44,229 bases of DNA from an actinobacterium SCGC AAA015-D07 (GCA_000384495.1 ARQR01000005.1:1-44229); one strand, 5' to 3'; numbered from the stretch's first letter, positions 8,011-16,667 are shown. A program made the numbers and translations. The notes: generated from the letters alone by a model not told the origin.

Positions 8011-8790
8011 GTGAGTCTTGATAACACTGTTGTAGTTCTTAAAAATAATAAAAATAAACATTTAGCTGTTTTAAAAGATGATCAAGAGTTTGTAACACAA
8101 AACGGTGTAATAAAATTTAATGATATAAAAGAGTTACCATCCGTTATAAATTCTTCTAATAACCATGAATATCATGTGTATATTCCATCATTCGAAGAGT
8201 TTATTTTACTTATGAAACGTGGACCACAGATTATATATCCAAAAGATATTGGATCAATATTGATCGCTGGAAACATAAATAAGAATTCTAATATATTAGA
8301 AATTGGTACTGGTTCCGGAGCTTTAACACTTTATTTAAATTTAATTCTAGATAAAGAAAGCCAACTGTTTACCTTAGATGAAAGTAAAAGGAATCAAAGG
8401 AGAGCACAAAAAACAATTGAACGATTTTTAACTTCATCAAAAATCAATAATAATTTCTTAAATGTAAATTATATAAATACTAATTTATCAAATTTTTCTT
8501 TTAAAGATATTGCAGATGAAGTAGACACTATAATCACTGATATTCCTGAACCTTGGGAGTTTTTTGTGAAAAATAAAATCGAAAAGAATTTAAATTGGGT
8601 ATCTTATTTGCCATCAATTACACAAGTTGAGAAAATTGTCATCAAACTCAATGAACATAATTTTATAAATATCAAAATAATGGAAACTTTAAATCGTGAA
8701 TGGATAGTGGATAAAAAAATTGTAAGACCAAAAAATGAAATGGTAGGTCATACAGGATTTGTGGTAAGTGCTAGGTTTTTGTTTAACTAG
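8011..8790 (+). CDS. trmI: tRNA (adenine-58-N1)-methyltransferase
   Basis: 259 residues. TrmI methylates A58 in the T-loop of tRNAs as a homotetramer. Seen here: the N-terminal MKRGPQIIYPKDIGSIL block (residues 68-84), SAM motif E97-I-G-T-G-S-G-A-L-T, the catalytic-loop motif DIPEPWEF, and the C-terminal RPKNEMVGHTGF, all typical of bacterial TrmI. GTG start. In Actinobacteria trmI flanks the Pup-proteasome genes; here it is followed directly by the ferredoxin and pafBC. It converges on the ferredoxin gene with an 8 bp overlap. Confidence 0.94.
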   Translation: MSLDNTVVVLKNNKNKHLAVLKDDQEFVTQNGVIKFNDIKELPSVINSSNNHEYHVYIPSFEEFILLMKRGPQIIYPKDIGSILIAGNINKNSNILEIGTGSGALTLYLNLILDKESQLFTLDESKRNQRRAQKTIERFLTSSKINNNFLNVNYINTNLSNFSFKDIADEVDTIITDIPEPWEFFVKNKIEKNLNWVSYLPSITQVEKIVIKLNEHNFINIKIMETLNREWIVDKKIVRPKNEMVGHTGFVVSARFLFN

Positions 8791-9031
8791 GCTCGATCAT
8801 TATGCATTCACCAGGGCACTCTTCTGCCGACTCTATAACAGCTTCCTCTTGTCCTTTTGGTACAACAGCTAAGCCTTCAGCACCACCAACATTCCCATCT
8901 TCCTCTGAGAAAATTTTGTCACCTTCTTTAACATAAAATAGTCCATCATCTTTACCAACAAAAACGTCAGGACATATTTCTTCACAAAGGCCATCACCAG
9001 TACATAGGTCTTGATCAATCCATACTTTCAT
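8783..9031 (-). CDS. Monocluster ferredoxin of the actinobacterial proteasome neighbourhood
   Basis: 82 residues, acidic. Cysteines: C10-x5-C16-x3-C20-P near the N-terminus and C72-P-G-E-C76 near the end. The second ligand position of the usual CxxCxxC is Asp13, giving CxxDxxC as in Pyrococcus furiosus ferredoxin, where Asp can ligate a [4Fe-4S] cluster or be absent in a [3Fe-4S] form. C20 and C76 could form the disulfide seen in that protein. The CTGDGLC and ECPGEC motifs match ferredoxins next to arc/mpa in other Actinobacteria. The electron partner is unknown. Convergent 8 bp overlap with trmI. Confidence 0.9.
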   Translation of the reverse strand: MKVWIDQDLCTGDGLCEEICPDVFVGKDDGLFYVKEGDKIFSEEDGNVGGAEGLAVVPKGQEEAVIESAEECPGECIMIEPS

Positions 9032-9044
9032 ACAATCAATGATA
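9032..9044 (-). promoter_or_regulatory. -10 element for leaderless ferredoxin transcript
   Basis: On the minus strand TATCAT (9044-9039) is followed by seven bases and the ATG at 9031. No Shine-Dalgarno sequence is visible. Confidence 0.45.
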
Positions 9045-9121
9045 CATTAATTTTGCTATATACAAATACAAGAGTAAAAAAATAATATACAGAATTAAAT
9101 AAAATAAGAGTAGGAAAACCT

Positions 9122-9952
9122 ATGAAGAATGTGTTCAAAAGATGTCTTAAATTATTAACTTTATTCTCTTTAAATAATGAAAATTTAACAACAAATTTTA
9201 TTAAAGACAATGTAATTGAATACAGAGAATTAAGTGAATCTGCTTTTAAAAGATCATTTGAAAGAGATAAAGCTTTATTAAAGGACATGGGTTTTTTATT
9301 GGATTTTGAAAATGATAAATGGAAAATTAATGATGGATATAAATTATCAGGCACTCAGATATTTGATGATATAAAAAATAACGAAGCTATCAATATTGAT
9401 GATTTTATAAATACTTATCGCTTGATAAAACAGTTTTTTAAATCAGATTATCAATTTAACAGTAGAAATATAAATATATCAAAAATAACTCAAGCTATAA
9501 ATGAAAAAAGAAGAGTTTCGTTCAAATATAAAAGTTCTTTAAGAAAAGTATATCCTCTTGGTTTAAAACAATATGATAACCAATGGTATGTAGGCGCAAA
9601 TGAACAGTCGAAGTTTAAGACATTTAAAATTGACAATATAGATGATCTTAAACTTGGAACTAAAACTGACTTACATGATATCGAGTTAAAAACAATTAAT
9701 TTTTCATGGGAAGAAAGGATTCAACCAATTTTCATTACTTTATCAATATTAAAAGATCATTATATTGTTCAAAAAAATAGTTTTAAACATTCGTTAATTA
9801 AAAGCAATGACGATGGAAATAAAATAAATATTGAAATTTCAACATATGATATTCAAAAATTAATTGTTTTTATTTTGATCACAGATGCAAAAATAATACA
9901 AATGACTAGTAACGACAAAAAAAGATTTTTGGAGTATTTAGATGAAAAATAA
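9122..9952 (+). CDS. pafB: WYL-domain transcriptional regulator PafB
   Basis: 276 residues: an N-terminal winged-helix region (about 1-60), a central WYL domain with KRRVSFKYKSSLRKVYPLGL and QWYVGANEQSKFKTFKID (about 128-175), and a C-terminal WCX-like extension. PafB works as a heterodimer with PafC. In mycobacteria PafBC activates the RecA-independent DNA damage regulon by aiding RNA polymerase at special promoters. The ATG has an AGGA six bases upstream. It overlaps pafC by 11 bp. The usual upstream partner pafA and the other proteasome genes are absent. Confidence 0.88.
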   Translation: MKNVFKRCLKLLTLFSLNNENLTTNFIKDNVIEYRELSESAFKRSFERDKALLKDMGFLLDFENDKWKINDGYKLSGTQIFDDIKNNEAINIDDFINTYRLIKQFFKSDYQFNSRNINISKITQAINEKRRVSFKYKSSLRKVYPLGLKQYDNQWYVGANEQSKFKTFKIDNIDDLKLGTKTDLHDIELKTINFSWEERIQPIFITLSILKDHYIVQKNSFKHSLIKSNDDGNKINIEISTYDIQKLIVFILITDAKIIQMTSNDKKRFLEYLDEK

Positions 9953-10796
9953 ATTACAACTACAAGATTTCACATTTTTCATCAATATTTTAAAAGATAG
10001 TAACAAATGGAAAATTGATGATTTAACTAAAAAGCTTGGCAAAGATATTGAAACAATTGTTTATATGCTTAATATTATGTCCGAGGTTTATTCAGTTAAT
10101 GGTGAAAATTTTATTGATTTTGAGATTGATTCGTCTGAAAATTTAATTTTTTTTGAATATTCATCTACATTTAAAGAATTGAATACAATAACCGATTTTG
10201 AATTGTTTAAAATCTATAATTTACTGAAAAGTAACCAAAATCTTAATATTCAAAACATAAATAAAAAAGATTACAAAAATTTTTCAAAAATCCTTGATAT
10301 GTATTTTGGTGAAAAGTCAAATATAGAATTTGAAGATAACCTTTCAATACATTTACTAACAGATATAAATATAGAATATCTAAAAATCGGATACGATGAT
10401 CCTAAAACATACTCTATTAAACCTATTTCCATTTCAAACAATCAAGATGGTAATGTTTTAGAAGCAATAGATTTAATTGATAACAAAGTTAAAACTTTTT
10501 TAATAAATAGAATAATTGAGGTTAATGAATTAAATCTCATAAGTTCAAGTAATAAAGAAAAAATCAATTCGATAGAAGTAAAATTCAAATACAAAAACGA
10601 AAATTTTTCAAATAAGTTAGATAAAGATAATACCTTTTTTAAAGATGGATTGTGTATTTACACATTTAGAGACTTTAATGTAGCATTAGAGTTTTTCTTT
10701 GAGCATTTTCAAGAAATACAAATTGTTTCACCAAATAAATTAAAAATTGAATTCAACAAAAGAATTAATAATTTAGTAGATATGATAAATTTATGA
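9942..10796 (+). CDS. pafC: WYL-domain transcriptional regulator PafC
   Basis: 284 residues, divergent. An N-terminal helix-turn-helix-like region (about 1-60) is followed by an acidic linker and a WYL-type core (about 145-200) in which the signature residues are weak: IEYLKIGYDDPKTYSIKPISI. A WCX-like C-terminus follows. Identity rests on its position: it overlaps pafB by 11 bp and lies directly before tatA-tatC-helY, the standard actinobacterial order. It should pair with PafB in sensing DNA damage. It runs into the TatA-like gene with an ATGA overlap. Confidence 0.8.
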   Translation: MKNKLQLQDFTFFINILKDSNKWKIDDLTKKLGKDIETIVYMLNIMSEVYSVNGENFIDFEIDSSENLIFFEYSSTFKELNTITDFELFKIYNLLKSNQNLNIQNINKKDYKNFSKILDMYFGEKSNIEFEDNLSIHLLTDINIEYLKIGYDDPKTYSIKPISISNNQDGNVLEAIDLIDNKVKTFLINRIIEVNELNLISSSNKEKINSIEVKFKYKNENFSNKLDKDNTFFKDGLCIYTFRDFNVALEFFFEHFQEIQIVSPNKLKIEFNKRINNLVDMINL

Positions 10797-10969
10797 GTCT
10801 TACTGAACTTTTGATTATATTATTTATCTCCTTGGGGATAGTTGACAAAAAACGTATAAAAAAACTTATGGACACATTTCAGAATTTCAACGAAGGTCCA
10901 TCTCGAAAAGTAATTGGTGATTCTAGCTTAAATCAAAAATGGGAATGGATAGAGAACGAAGAAGAATGA
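10793..10969 (+). CDS. tatA: TatA-like twin-arginine translocase subunit, minimal and divergent
   Basis: 58 residues. A short N-terminal hydrophobic helix (SLTELLIILFISLGIV, residues 2-17) is followed by a basic amphipathic helix (DKKRIKKLMDTFQNF) and a polar tail, the TatA/TatB plan. The Glu at position 5 fits the polar residue usual in this helix. The Phe-Gly hinge and the 'GPKKLPEL' motif are not conserved; Gly15 or Asp18-Lys may serve as the turn. Position between pafC and tatC with ATGA overlaps at both ends is strong support. If real, this is the pore-forming subunit that oligomerises around TatC. Confidence 0.65.
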   Translation: MSLTELLIILFISLGIVDKKRIKKLMDTFQNFNEGPSRKVIGDSSLNQKWEWIENEEE

Positions 10970-11664
10970 AGAAGCCTTTTTTTGATCACCTTAAAGAACT
11001 AAATACTAGAATCTTATTTTCTCTGTTATTAATTCTTATATTTGGAATTTATGTATATATTGAGTATCACTTCTTTGTTGAAATTCTCAATAAACCATTA
11101 ATTGATGCTGGTTACGATCAGTCAAATATATTTGCACTAACTATTTATGAAGGGTTTCAAGTAAAAATTACAAATGTTTTTTTAATTTCACTAATTTTAT
11201 TACTTCCACTTACCTTGTTAAATCTTGGTGTTTTTCTAAAACCCGCATTAGTAGATTTATCATGGCTATCCTTTATTTTTTACAATATATTTTTTACTAT
11301 TTTTTACTATTTAGGAATATACTCGGCATTGAATCTTGGTTCATATGGCATTGAATTTCTACTTTCATTTAATGAAAATGAAGTCATTCTGAGATCGCAA
11401 AATTATTATCAATTCATTACAAGAGTTGCTCTTTTATTTGCAATTACTTTTCAACTTCCTCTTGTTACATTATTTCTTTTAAATAAAAGAATATTAAATA
11501 TTCAATTACTTACAGAAAACAGAGCTGAACTATTTATATTCATATTAATAATTTCTGCAATTGTTACACCCACAGGTGATCCCGTTAGTTTGTTTGTTTT
11601 CACGATACCTTTATATGTACTCATGGAAATTACTATTTTTATACATAAAAAAAGTTCAAAGTGA
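10966..11664 (+). CDS. tatC: Sec-independent (twin-arginine) translocase protein TatC
   Basis: 232 residues, six membrane helices. The N-terminal signature FFDHLKELNTRILFSL is the HLxELRxR motif that binds the twin-arginine signal. The conserved LPL, FE-like (YEGFQVKI) and late TPTGDP motifs are present. TatC receives folded Tat substrates and recruits TatA. An upstream in-frame ATG at 10939 would add nine residues, but the 10966 ATG makes an ATGA overlap with the tatA stop and puts the signature at the usual distance, so I prefer it. It is followed by helY with a GTGA overlap. Confidence 0.93.
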   Translation: MKKPFFDHLKELNTRILFSLLLILIFGIYVYIEYHFFVEILNKPLIDAGYDQSNIFALTIYEGFQVKITNVFLISLILLLPLTLLNLGVFLKPALVDLSWLSFIFYNIFFTIFYYLGIYSALNLGSYGIEFLLSFNENEVILRSQNYYQFITRVALLFAITFQLPLVTLFLLNKRILNIQLLTENRAELFIFILIISAIVTPTGDPVSLFVFTIPLYVLMEITIFIHKKSSK

Positions 11665-13526
11665 AATTTGAGCTTGATAATTTTCAAAAACAAGCAATCA
11701 AATCATTATTAGATGGTCTGAATGTTTTAGTTACAGCTCCAACAGGTTCTGGTAAAACATTAATTGCAGAAAAAGGCATTGAAAAATACATTGAAGATGG
11801 AAAAAAAGTCATTTATACGACGCCAATCAAAGCATTATCTAATCAAAAATTTAATGATTTTCAAAATGAAGGAATTGACACGGGGTTATTAACAGGAGAT
11901 AGAAATGAAAACCCCAACGCTAATTTAATAATTGCAACTACTGAGATTTTAAGAAATATGATATTTTCTGAGGACGAACGGATAAATGAAATTGGTTTAG
12001 TAATTTTAGATGAAGTTCATTATCTAGCAGACAAAGAAAGGGGTGCGACTTGGGAAGAAATTATCATTCATTTACCCAAAAAAATAAAAATTCTTGGTTT
12101 ATCCGCAACAATAGGTAATGAGAATGAGTTTTTATGTTGGATTGTTTCACAAAGAGGTCCAACCGATTTAATAAAATCAAACATAAGGCCTGTTCCTCTA
12201 GAAATTTCATTAGTTACTGCAACACAGAATGATGATCAAATAACAACAATCAAATCAACAAAAGATAAAAAAAATAAACGAATTTTTCAATTTGATAAAA
12301 AATATAGAAAATTTAAAAAACCAACGCTTTCAAACCAATTAGAATTCATATCTTTAAAAAATTCAACACCCTCGATATTTTTCTTTTTTTCAAGGGATAA
12401 GGTTGAAAGCAAAGCTAGACATGCATCAAACTTAATTGGAAAAACAACTGACAACCATGACTTAAAAGTGTTATTCGATTCTGTGTTTGGGGATCTAACA
12501 ATTGAAGAATTTAATCTATTAAATTTAGATGAACTTTTTTGGATGTGGTCAAGAAGAATTGGTTTTCACCATGCTGGACTAGCACCAATTGTCAAAGAAT
12601 TTGTAGAACATTTATTTATTAATAGATATATTGATATTTTATTTGCTACTGAGACACTTTCTTTAGGAATAAATATGCCAGCTAAATCAATTATGATTGA
12701 TTCATCTTTTAAATATGACGGTATAAGAACTAGATTGATTTCAAAGTCAGAATTTTTACAATTAACTGGCCGAGCAGGAAGAAGAGGTATAGATAATAAG
12801 GGCTTTGCTTTCATTAATTACGACAGGAGGATTGAAAATAATTGGTTTAATGATTTATTTAATTTAAAGCCAAATAAATTAATTTCTTCATATTCAAATT
12901 CATATGGATCTGTATTAAATCTTAAAAATAAATATGGTGAACATGAAGGATTAGAGATGATAAAAAAAAGTTTTTATTCTTATCAAAACAAAATTAATGA
13001 TCAATCATTAGAAAAAAATTTTAGAGCAAAAATTTCAGTTTTAAATGATCTTGGTTATTTTACAGAATCCAAAAAAAATAAACTCCTAACTGAAACTTAT
13101 CGTGATAGTTTTCTAATTGGCATAGAGTTGTTGGATAAACTAGATGATATTGAATTTTGTCTAATGTTTTTATCTTCTGGTATATCAAATCAAAAGTATG
13201 AAATACCAATTCACAAAAAGCAAAGTAAATTGTTGAGTAAATTTTTGATTACTCAAGAAACGGTCAACATTCTTGAAAGTAAGCACAATGTTAAAAATAA
13301 GACTAAGTTAGATGTTTCATGGTTTAGTATTTTTAGTGAATACATAAAATCAAATAATATCGAATATACAATTAGTAAATTTAATATTACGTTAGGAGAT
13401 TTTATAAAGGCATCAAGAGAAGCAGCAGAAATATCACAGAAAGTTTCATTAATTTATGGAAATGAAAATTTTGATTTTATTTCAGATAAATTTAGAAATA
13501 ATATTATTCAAAAATCGATGTTGTGA
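11661..13526 (+). CDS. helY: Ski2-like DEVH-box RNA helicase HelY, C-terminally short
   Basis: 621 residues. Helicase motif I is APTGSGKT (26-33), motif Ia TPIKALSNQKF, motif II DEVHYL, motif III SATIGN and motif VI QLTGRAGRRG, so both RecA-like domains are complete. Actinobacterial HelY proteins are usually around 900 residues; the long insertion and DSHCT-type C-terminal region are mostly missing. It should unwind RNA in processing or decay. Context (tatC then helY) is the standard actinobacterial order. GTG start overlapping the tatC stop; the next gene also begins with a GTGA overlap. Confidence 0.9.
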   Translation: MKFELDNFQKQAIKSLLDGLNVLVTAPTGSGKTLIAEKGIEKYIEDGKKVIYTTPIKALSNQKFNDFQNEGIDTGLLTGDRNENPNANLIIATTEILRNMIFSEDERINEIGLVILDEVHYLADKERGATWEEIIIHLPKKIKILGLSATIGNENEFLCWIVSQRGPTDLIKSNIRPVPLEISLVTATQNDDQITTIKSTKDKKNKRIFQFDKKYRKFKKPTLSNQLEFISLKNSTPSIFFFFSRDKVESKARHASNLIGKTTDNHDLKVLFDSVFGDLTIEEFNLLNLDELFWMWSRRIGFHHAGLAPIVKEFVEHLFINRYIDILFATETLSLGINMPAKSIMIDSSFKYDGIRTRLISKSEFLQLTGRAGRRGIDNKGFAFINYDRRIENNWFNDLFNLKPNKLISSYSNSYGSVLNLKNKYGEHEGLEMIKKSFYSYQNKINDQSLEKNFRAKISVLNDLGYFTESKKNKLLTETYRDSFLIGIELLDKLDDIEFCLMFLSSGISNQKYEIPIHKKQSKLLSKFLITQETVNILESKHNVKNKTKLDVSWFSIFSEYIKSNNIEYTISKFNITLGDFIKASREAAEISQKVSLIYGNENFDFISDKFRNNIIQKSML

Positions 13527-14395
13527 AAAAAATAGTAGTAATCCATAATAAAAATTCCAGAGGTAAAAAACTTACGCATCTAGATTTGCAAAAGATTTTT
13601 GATAAAAATCAATTAAATTGTGATATTTATCAAACAAAGCAATCTAAAGAAGTAGAAGTAATTATTAAAAAATATATTGACGATGATGTTATTTTTTGTG
13701 CTGTTGGAGGTGATGGAACGCTTAGTAATTTGATCGATGTACTTTTAAAAAACAATATAGCTAATCCAGAAGTGGCATGCCTTCCTTCGGGTAGTGGTTC
13801 GGATTTTATGAGAACTTTTGCTTTTCCAAAAACTATCAATGAAGGCGTAGAAAGACTTAAAACGAACCAAGATTACAAAATAGATGTTGCATATATAAAA
13901 TCAGAAAATAAATCCAGACATTTTGTAAATGTATTAAATTTTGGTTTTTTAGCTGACACAGTTAAAACTAGCGAGGCACTCCCAAGAGTTTTTAAAAGAT
14001 TTAGATATCCAATTAGTTTTTGGATAAAATTGCTTCCTGCAAAGAGTGACATATTTGAAATAAGCAATGATTCGTATGAATTCAAAGATATCGCCTTTAA
14101 TATCTCAATTTGTAATGGACAATACTTTGGTGGTGGTTGGAACATTTCTCCTAAATCAAGCTTGCAAGATGGATTGTTAAATACTCAAATATTTAAAGTT
14201 ACAAAGACTAAAGCTATGAAATTATTCTTTTTAGCAAAGAAAGGTCTACATTTAACGGATCCCGATGTGATATTGAAAAGAATGAATAAGATTTCTCTAA
14301 AATCTAGAAGTCCCATTGAAGTTGATGGTGATTATTTTGATAATGGTCCTGCTGAGATTATTGTTAAAAAACAAGCTATACTTCTCAAAATTTAG
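13523..14395 (+). CDS. Diacylglycerol/sphingosine-kinase family lipid kinase
   Basis: 290 residues of the DAGK catalytic superfamily (YegS/LCB5). The nucleotide-binding VGGDGTLSN motif is at about 66-74, followed by LPSGSGSDFMRTF (the P-[LG]-GTxNDF equivalent, with Gly-Ser-Asp replacing Gly-Thr-Asn-Asp), and ending with SPIEVDGDYF, the conserved substrate-side motif. It probably phosphorylates diacylglycerol or a related lipid for phospholipid recycling. GTG start overlapping the helY stop, so it belongs to the same operon; a 27 bp gap follows before DUF4193. Confidence 0.88.
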   Translation: MKKIVVIHNKNSRGKKLTHLDLQKIFDKNQLNCDIYQTKQSKEVEVIIKKYIDDDVIFCAVGGDGTLSNLIDVLLKNNIANPEVACLPSGSGSDFMRTFAFPKTINEGVERLKTNQDYKIDVAYIKSENKSRHFVNVLNFGFLADTVKTSEALPRVFKRFRYPISFWIKLLPAKSDIFEISNDSYEFKDIAFNISICNGQYFGGGWNISPKSSLQDGLLNTQIFKVTKTKAMKLFFLAKKGLHLTDPDVILKRMNKISLKSRSPIEVDGDYFDNGPAEIIVKKQAILLKI

Positions 14396-14422
14396 TATTA
14401 TTCTTACAGAAATTTAAGGACA

Positions 14423-14785
14423 ATGATGGCAGATAAAGAGATCGAAGAAATAGAAGAGCCTACTATGGAGGATCTTGAGGAAGATTTAGATGAATCTGAA
14501 GCTCCTCAAGAAGAAGAAGAAAAAGAAGAAGTAGAAACAGAGTCTTTAGAAGCTAGGGTAGAAACAGAGAAAAAAAAGGCTGTTGATGATAATGATGAAG
14601 CAGAAGGATCATTCATGTCTGTTGATGCTGCGGAAAAAAGGAATGTTAAAAGCTCCGATCTTAAATTAGACGAAACTGTAGAAGACATTCAAGAAGATGA
14701 ATTTACATGTTCTATTTGTTTCTTGGTACTAAAAAATACACAGTTAGCTAAACCACGGGCAAAGGTTTGTCACGACTGTGCATGA
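14423..14785 (+). CDS. DUF4193 zinc-ribbon-like acidic protein
   Basis: 120 residues. The first 90 are dominated by Glu and Asp and are probably disordered; the end carries CxxC pairs C96-x2-C99 and C116-x2-C119, a likely zinc ribbon ending two residues from the stop. This layout is the Actinobacteria-specific DUF4193 family; the function is unknown. AAGGA at 14416-14420 lies two bases before the first ATG and five before the second (14426), so the second ATG is the better start. It overlaps the GNAT gene that follows. Confidence 0.82.
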   Translation: MMADKEIEEIEEPTMEDLEEDLDESEAPQEEEEKEEVETESLEARVETEKKKAVDDNDEAEGSFMSVDAAEKRNVKSSDLKLDETVEDIQEDEFTCSICFLVLKNTQLAKPRAKVCHDCA

Positions 14786-15242
14786 AAATACATTTCAAGA
14801 TTTTGGAATAGATTTTGAAATAGAGCAACAAGAAAACTCACCACTTGCACTTCAAAATTTATTTAACAAAGAAATTCAAAATATTGACAGTGTTTTATTT
14901 GATTATTATCAAAAAATATCAGAAGACTTTGATTCGTACTATTTTGTTTTAAAAACTTCTCAAAAGGGTAATTCCAATATTGTTGGCTATGCAAGAATTG
15001 TAGAGGCTGATTTCTATTGGAATGTATATGAATTTTTTATTAAAGATAATTTTAGAGAACTTGGTTTAGGTACAAAACTTTTTGAATACATTGCTTATAG
15101 TGCAAATATGAAAAATTTGGAAGTTAGATCATTTGCCTTACCAAGTGATAGACAAGCAAAAAATTTTTATGAAAGTAATGCAATTACAGCGAAAGTTCTA
15201 ATAATGGAAAAGAAACGTGAAAATAATCGCTACAGACCTTGA
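14778..15242 (+). CDS. GNAT family N-acetyltransferase
   Basis: 154 residues. The acetyl-CoA binding motif A is RELGLGTKLFEYI (RxxGxG), preceded by the strand NIVGYARIVEA and followed by EVRSFALPSDRQAKNFYES, typical of GNAT enzymes. The C-terminus differs from protein N-terminal acetyltransferases and the acceptor is unknown. GTG start inside the end of the DUF4193 gene (8 bp overlap); it overlaps the HAD gene start by 26 bp. Confidence 0.8.
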   Translation: MHENTFQDFGIDFEIEQQENSPLALQNLFNKEIQNIDSVLFDYYQKISEDFDSYYFVLKTSQKGNSNIVGYARIVEADFYWNVYEFFIKDNFRELGLGTKLFEYIAYSANMKNLEVRSFALPSDRQAKNFYESNAITAKVLIMEKKRENNRYRP

Positions 15243-15979
15243 TGGAACTATTTATCTTCACTCAAAAATTATTCCTGGAGTAAAAGATTCTATTCACGAA
15301 GCTAAAAAAAAATAATTTTAGAATTATTTTCATAACAAACAACAGTTCAGAGACTCCCTATCAAATAAAAAATAAATTAGAAAATATGCTTTCTAATGAA
15401 ATACATCTTAATGATATTGTCAGCCCATTAGTAATTTTTAAAGACTATCTAAAGAATTTTGATAAAAAAATTTATGTGCATGGTTCATACAATTTACAAA
15501 AATATGTAAAGACGATTACAACGGAACTCTTTCCAATTGATAAATCAGAAATTATTCTTATAGGAAGAACAGATTCATTTTCACGACATGATGTCGAAAT
15601 TATTGCGGATGCTTTTAACAGAGGTGTTGATGTTATTGCTATGAATAAAGATCTTACTTTTCCAATTAACGATCATGAATTTAAAGATGGCAATGGTGCG
15701 ATAGTACGGGAAATTGAAAACTTAGTTGGATCAAGTATTAGTTCTTTTGGAAAGCCAGATTCCTTTTATTCGGAGTATTTGTTGAAACAATTCCCTCAGA
15801 TTTTTGCTGTTATTGGAGATAGAGTTGACACAGATATATTACTTGCAAAAGATATTGATGCTAAATCTTATCTTGTTAACTCTTCAATAAAAAACTATTT
15901 GGATGAAGATATAGCAGATTTTAAGTTCGATACTTTTTCACAGAGTGTATCTTCTATAATTAAAAATTCTAAGAACTAA
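15217..15979 (+). pseudogene. HAD-IIA (NagD/G3P phosphatase-like) hydrolase split by a +1 shift at an A9 run
   Basis: Two reading frames together encode a complete HAD-IIA phosphatase of about 253 residues. The first frame starts at GTG 15217 with MKIIATDLDGTIY (motif I DxDGT) and stops at 15313-15315 right after nine A's (15304-15312). The second frame continues from the A run as NNFRIIFITNNSS (motif II), later GKPDSFYSE (motif III Lys) and GDRVDTDILLAKD (motif IV). With eight A's the protein would be intact, so either the assembly has one extra A, or polymerase or ribosome slippage restores the frame. The mycobacterial counterpart in this neighbourhood (Rv1692) is a glycerol-3-phosphate phosphatase. 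The end overlaps the converging rhomboid gene by 42 bp. Confidence 0.8.
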
Positions 15980-16645
15980 GTATCCAATTAAAAATCCTCC
16001 AATATGAGCTTCCCATGAAATATTATTATTTTGTAAAGCTATAAAAATTTGAGAAAAAAACCAAAAAATCATAAAGAATTTTGCTCTTATTGTTGTTGGA
16101 AATAAAAATCCAAAAGGAACCAGAACAAGTAATTGAGCATTTGGAAATAAATACACATAAGCACCCATTAATGCCGATACTATACCTGATGCTCCAACAA
16201 TTGGATTAATATCATTAAAATTTAAAATAACGTGAGCAAACATACTGAACAATCCAGTCATAAAAAGAAATATAATAAATCTAGCTCTTCCTAAAACATC
16301 TTCTATGTTGTTTCCAAATATCCAAAAACTCCAAAGGTTTCCTAATATGTGTATAAAGTTTGCATGGAAAATATTGGAGAGGATTAGGCTTAAAAAAATA
16401 TTTTTATTTTCGAAAACAATATTACTAGTTAGAGCAGAACAATCATTGTTATAGTACTGATCTATTGATAAAGGTTTATTGTTAAATATCTCACAAGGTA
16501 TCGCAGCAAATTCATAAAAAAAATTAAAAAGCTCACTTGGATTTTTTGGCTGGATAAGTACGTAAACAATAATTGATGCAATAATAAAAATTCTTGAAAT
16601 AATTGGATTACTTTTTGCTGGATTAATATCTGAAATTGGTATCAC
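15938..16645 (-). CDS. Rhomboid family intramembrane serine protease
   Basis: 235 residues, about six or seven membrane helices. The catalytic Ser lies in VGASGIVSAL (GxSG) and the catalytic His in WEAHIGGFLIGY. The HILGNLWSFWIFG helix matches the conserved H..N region, and the loop FGNNIEDVLGRARF corresponds to the family's E..G/GxxR segment. It cleaves transmembrane proteins within the membrane; substrates are unknown. GTG start with AGGAG six bases upstream, so unlike many neighbours it has a Shine-Dalgarno leader. It occupies the site where tlyA stands in mycobacteria. 3' end overlaps the HAD gene by 42 bp. Confidence 0.9.
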   Translation of the reverse strand: MIPISDINPAKSNPIISRIFIIASIIVYVLIQPKNPSELFNFFYEFAAIPCEIFNNKPLSIDQYYNNDCSALTSNIVFENKNIFLSLILSNIFHANFIHILGNLWSFWIFGNNIEDVLGRARFIIFLFMTGLFSMFAHVILNFNDINPIVGASGIVSALMGAYVYLFPNAQLLVLVPFGFLFPTTIRAKFFMIFWFFSQIFIALQNNNISWEAHIGGFLIGYLVLRIFNYRRYTL

Positions 16646-16667
16646 TTTGTACTCCTAAGAAGATACG

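Noticed and set aside
10939..10965. Longer N-terminus for tatC starting at 10939
   Set aside because: The nine extra residues are very basic and would lie within tatA; the 10966 ATG gives an ATGA overlap and the normal TatC start.
13873..14145. Minus-strand ORF of 90 residues opposite the lipid kinase gene (and similar shadows elsewhere)
   Set aside because: Antisense to a well-supported gene, no family features, explained by low stop frequency in the opposite frame.
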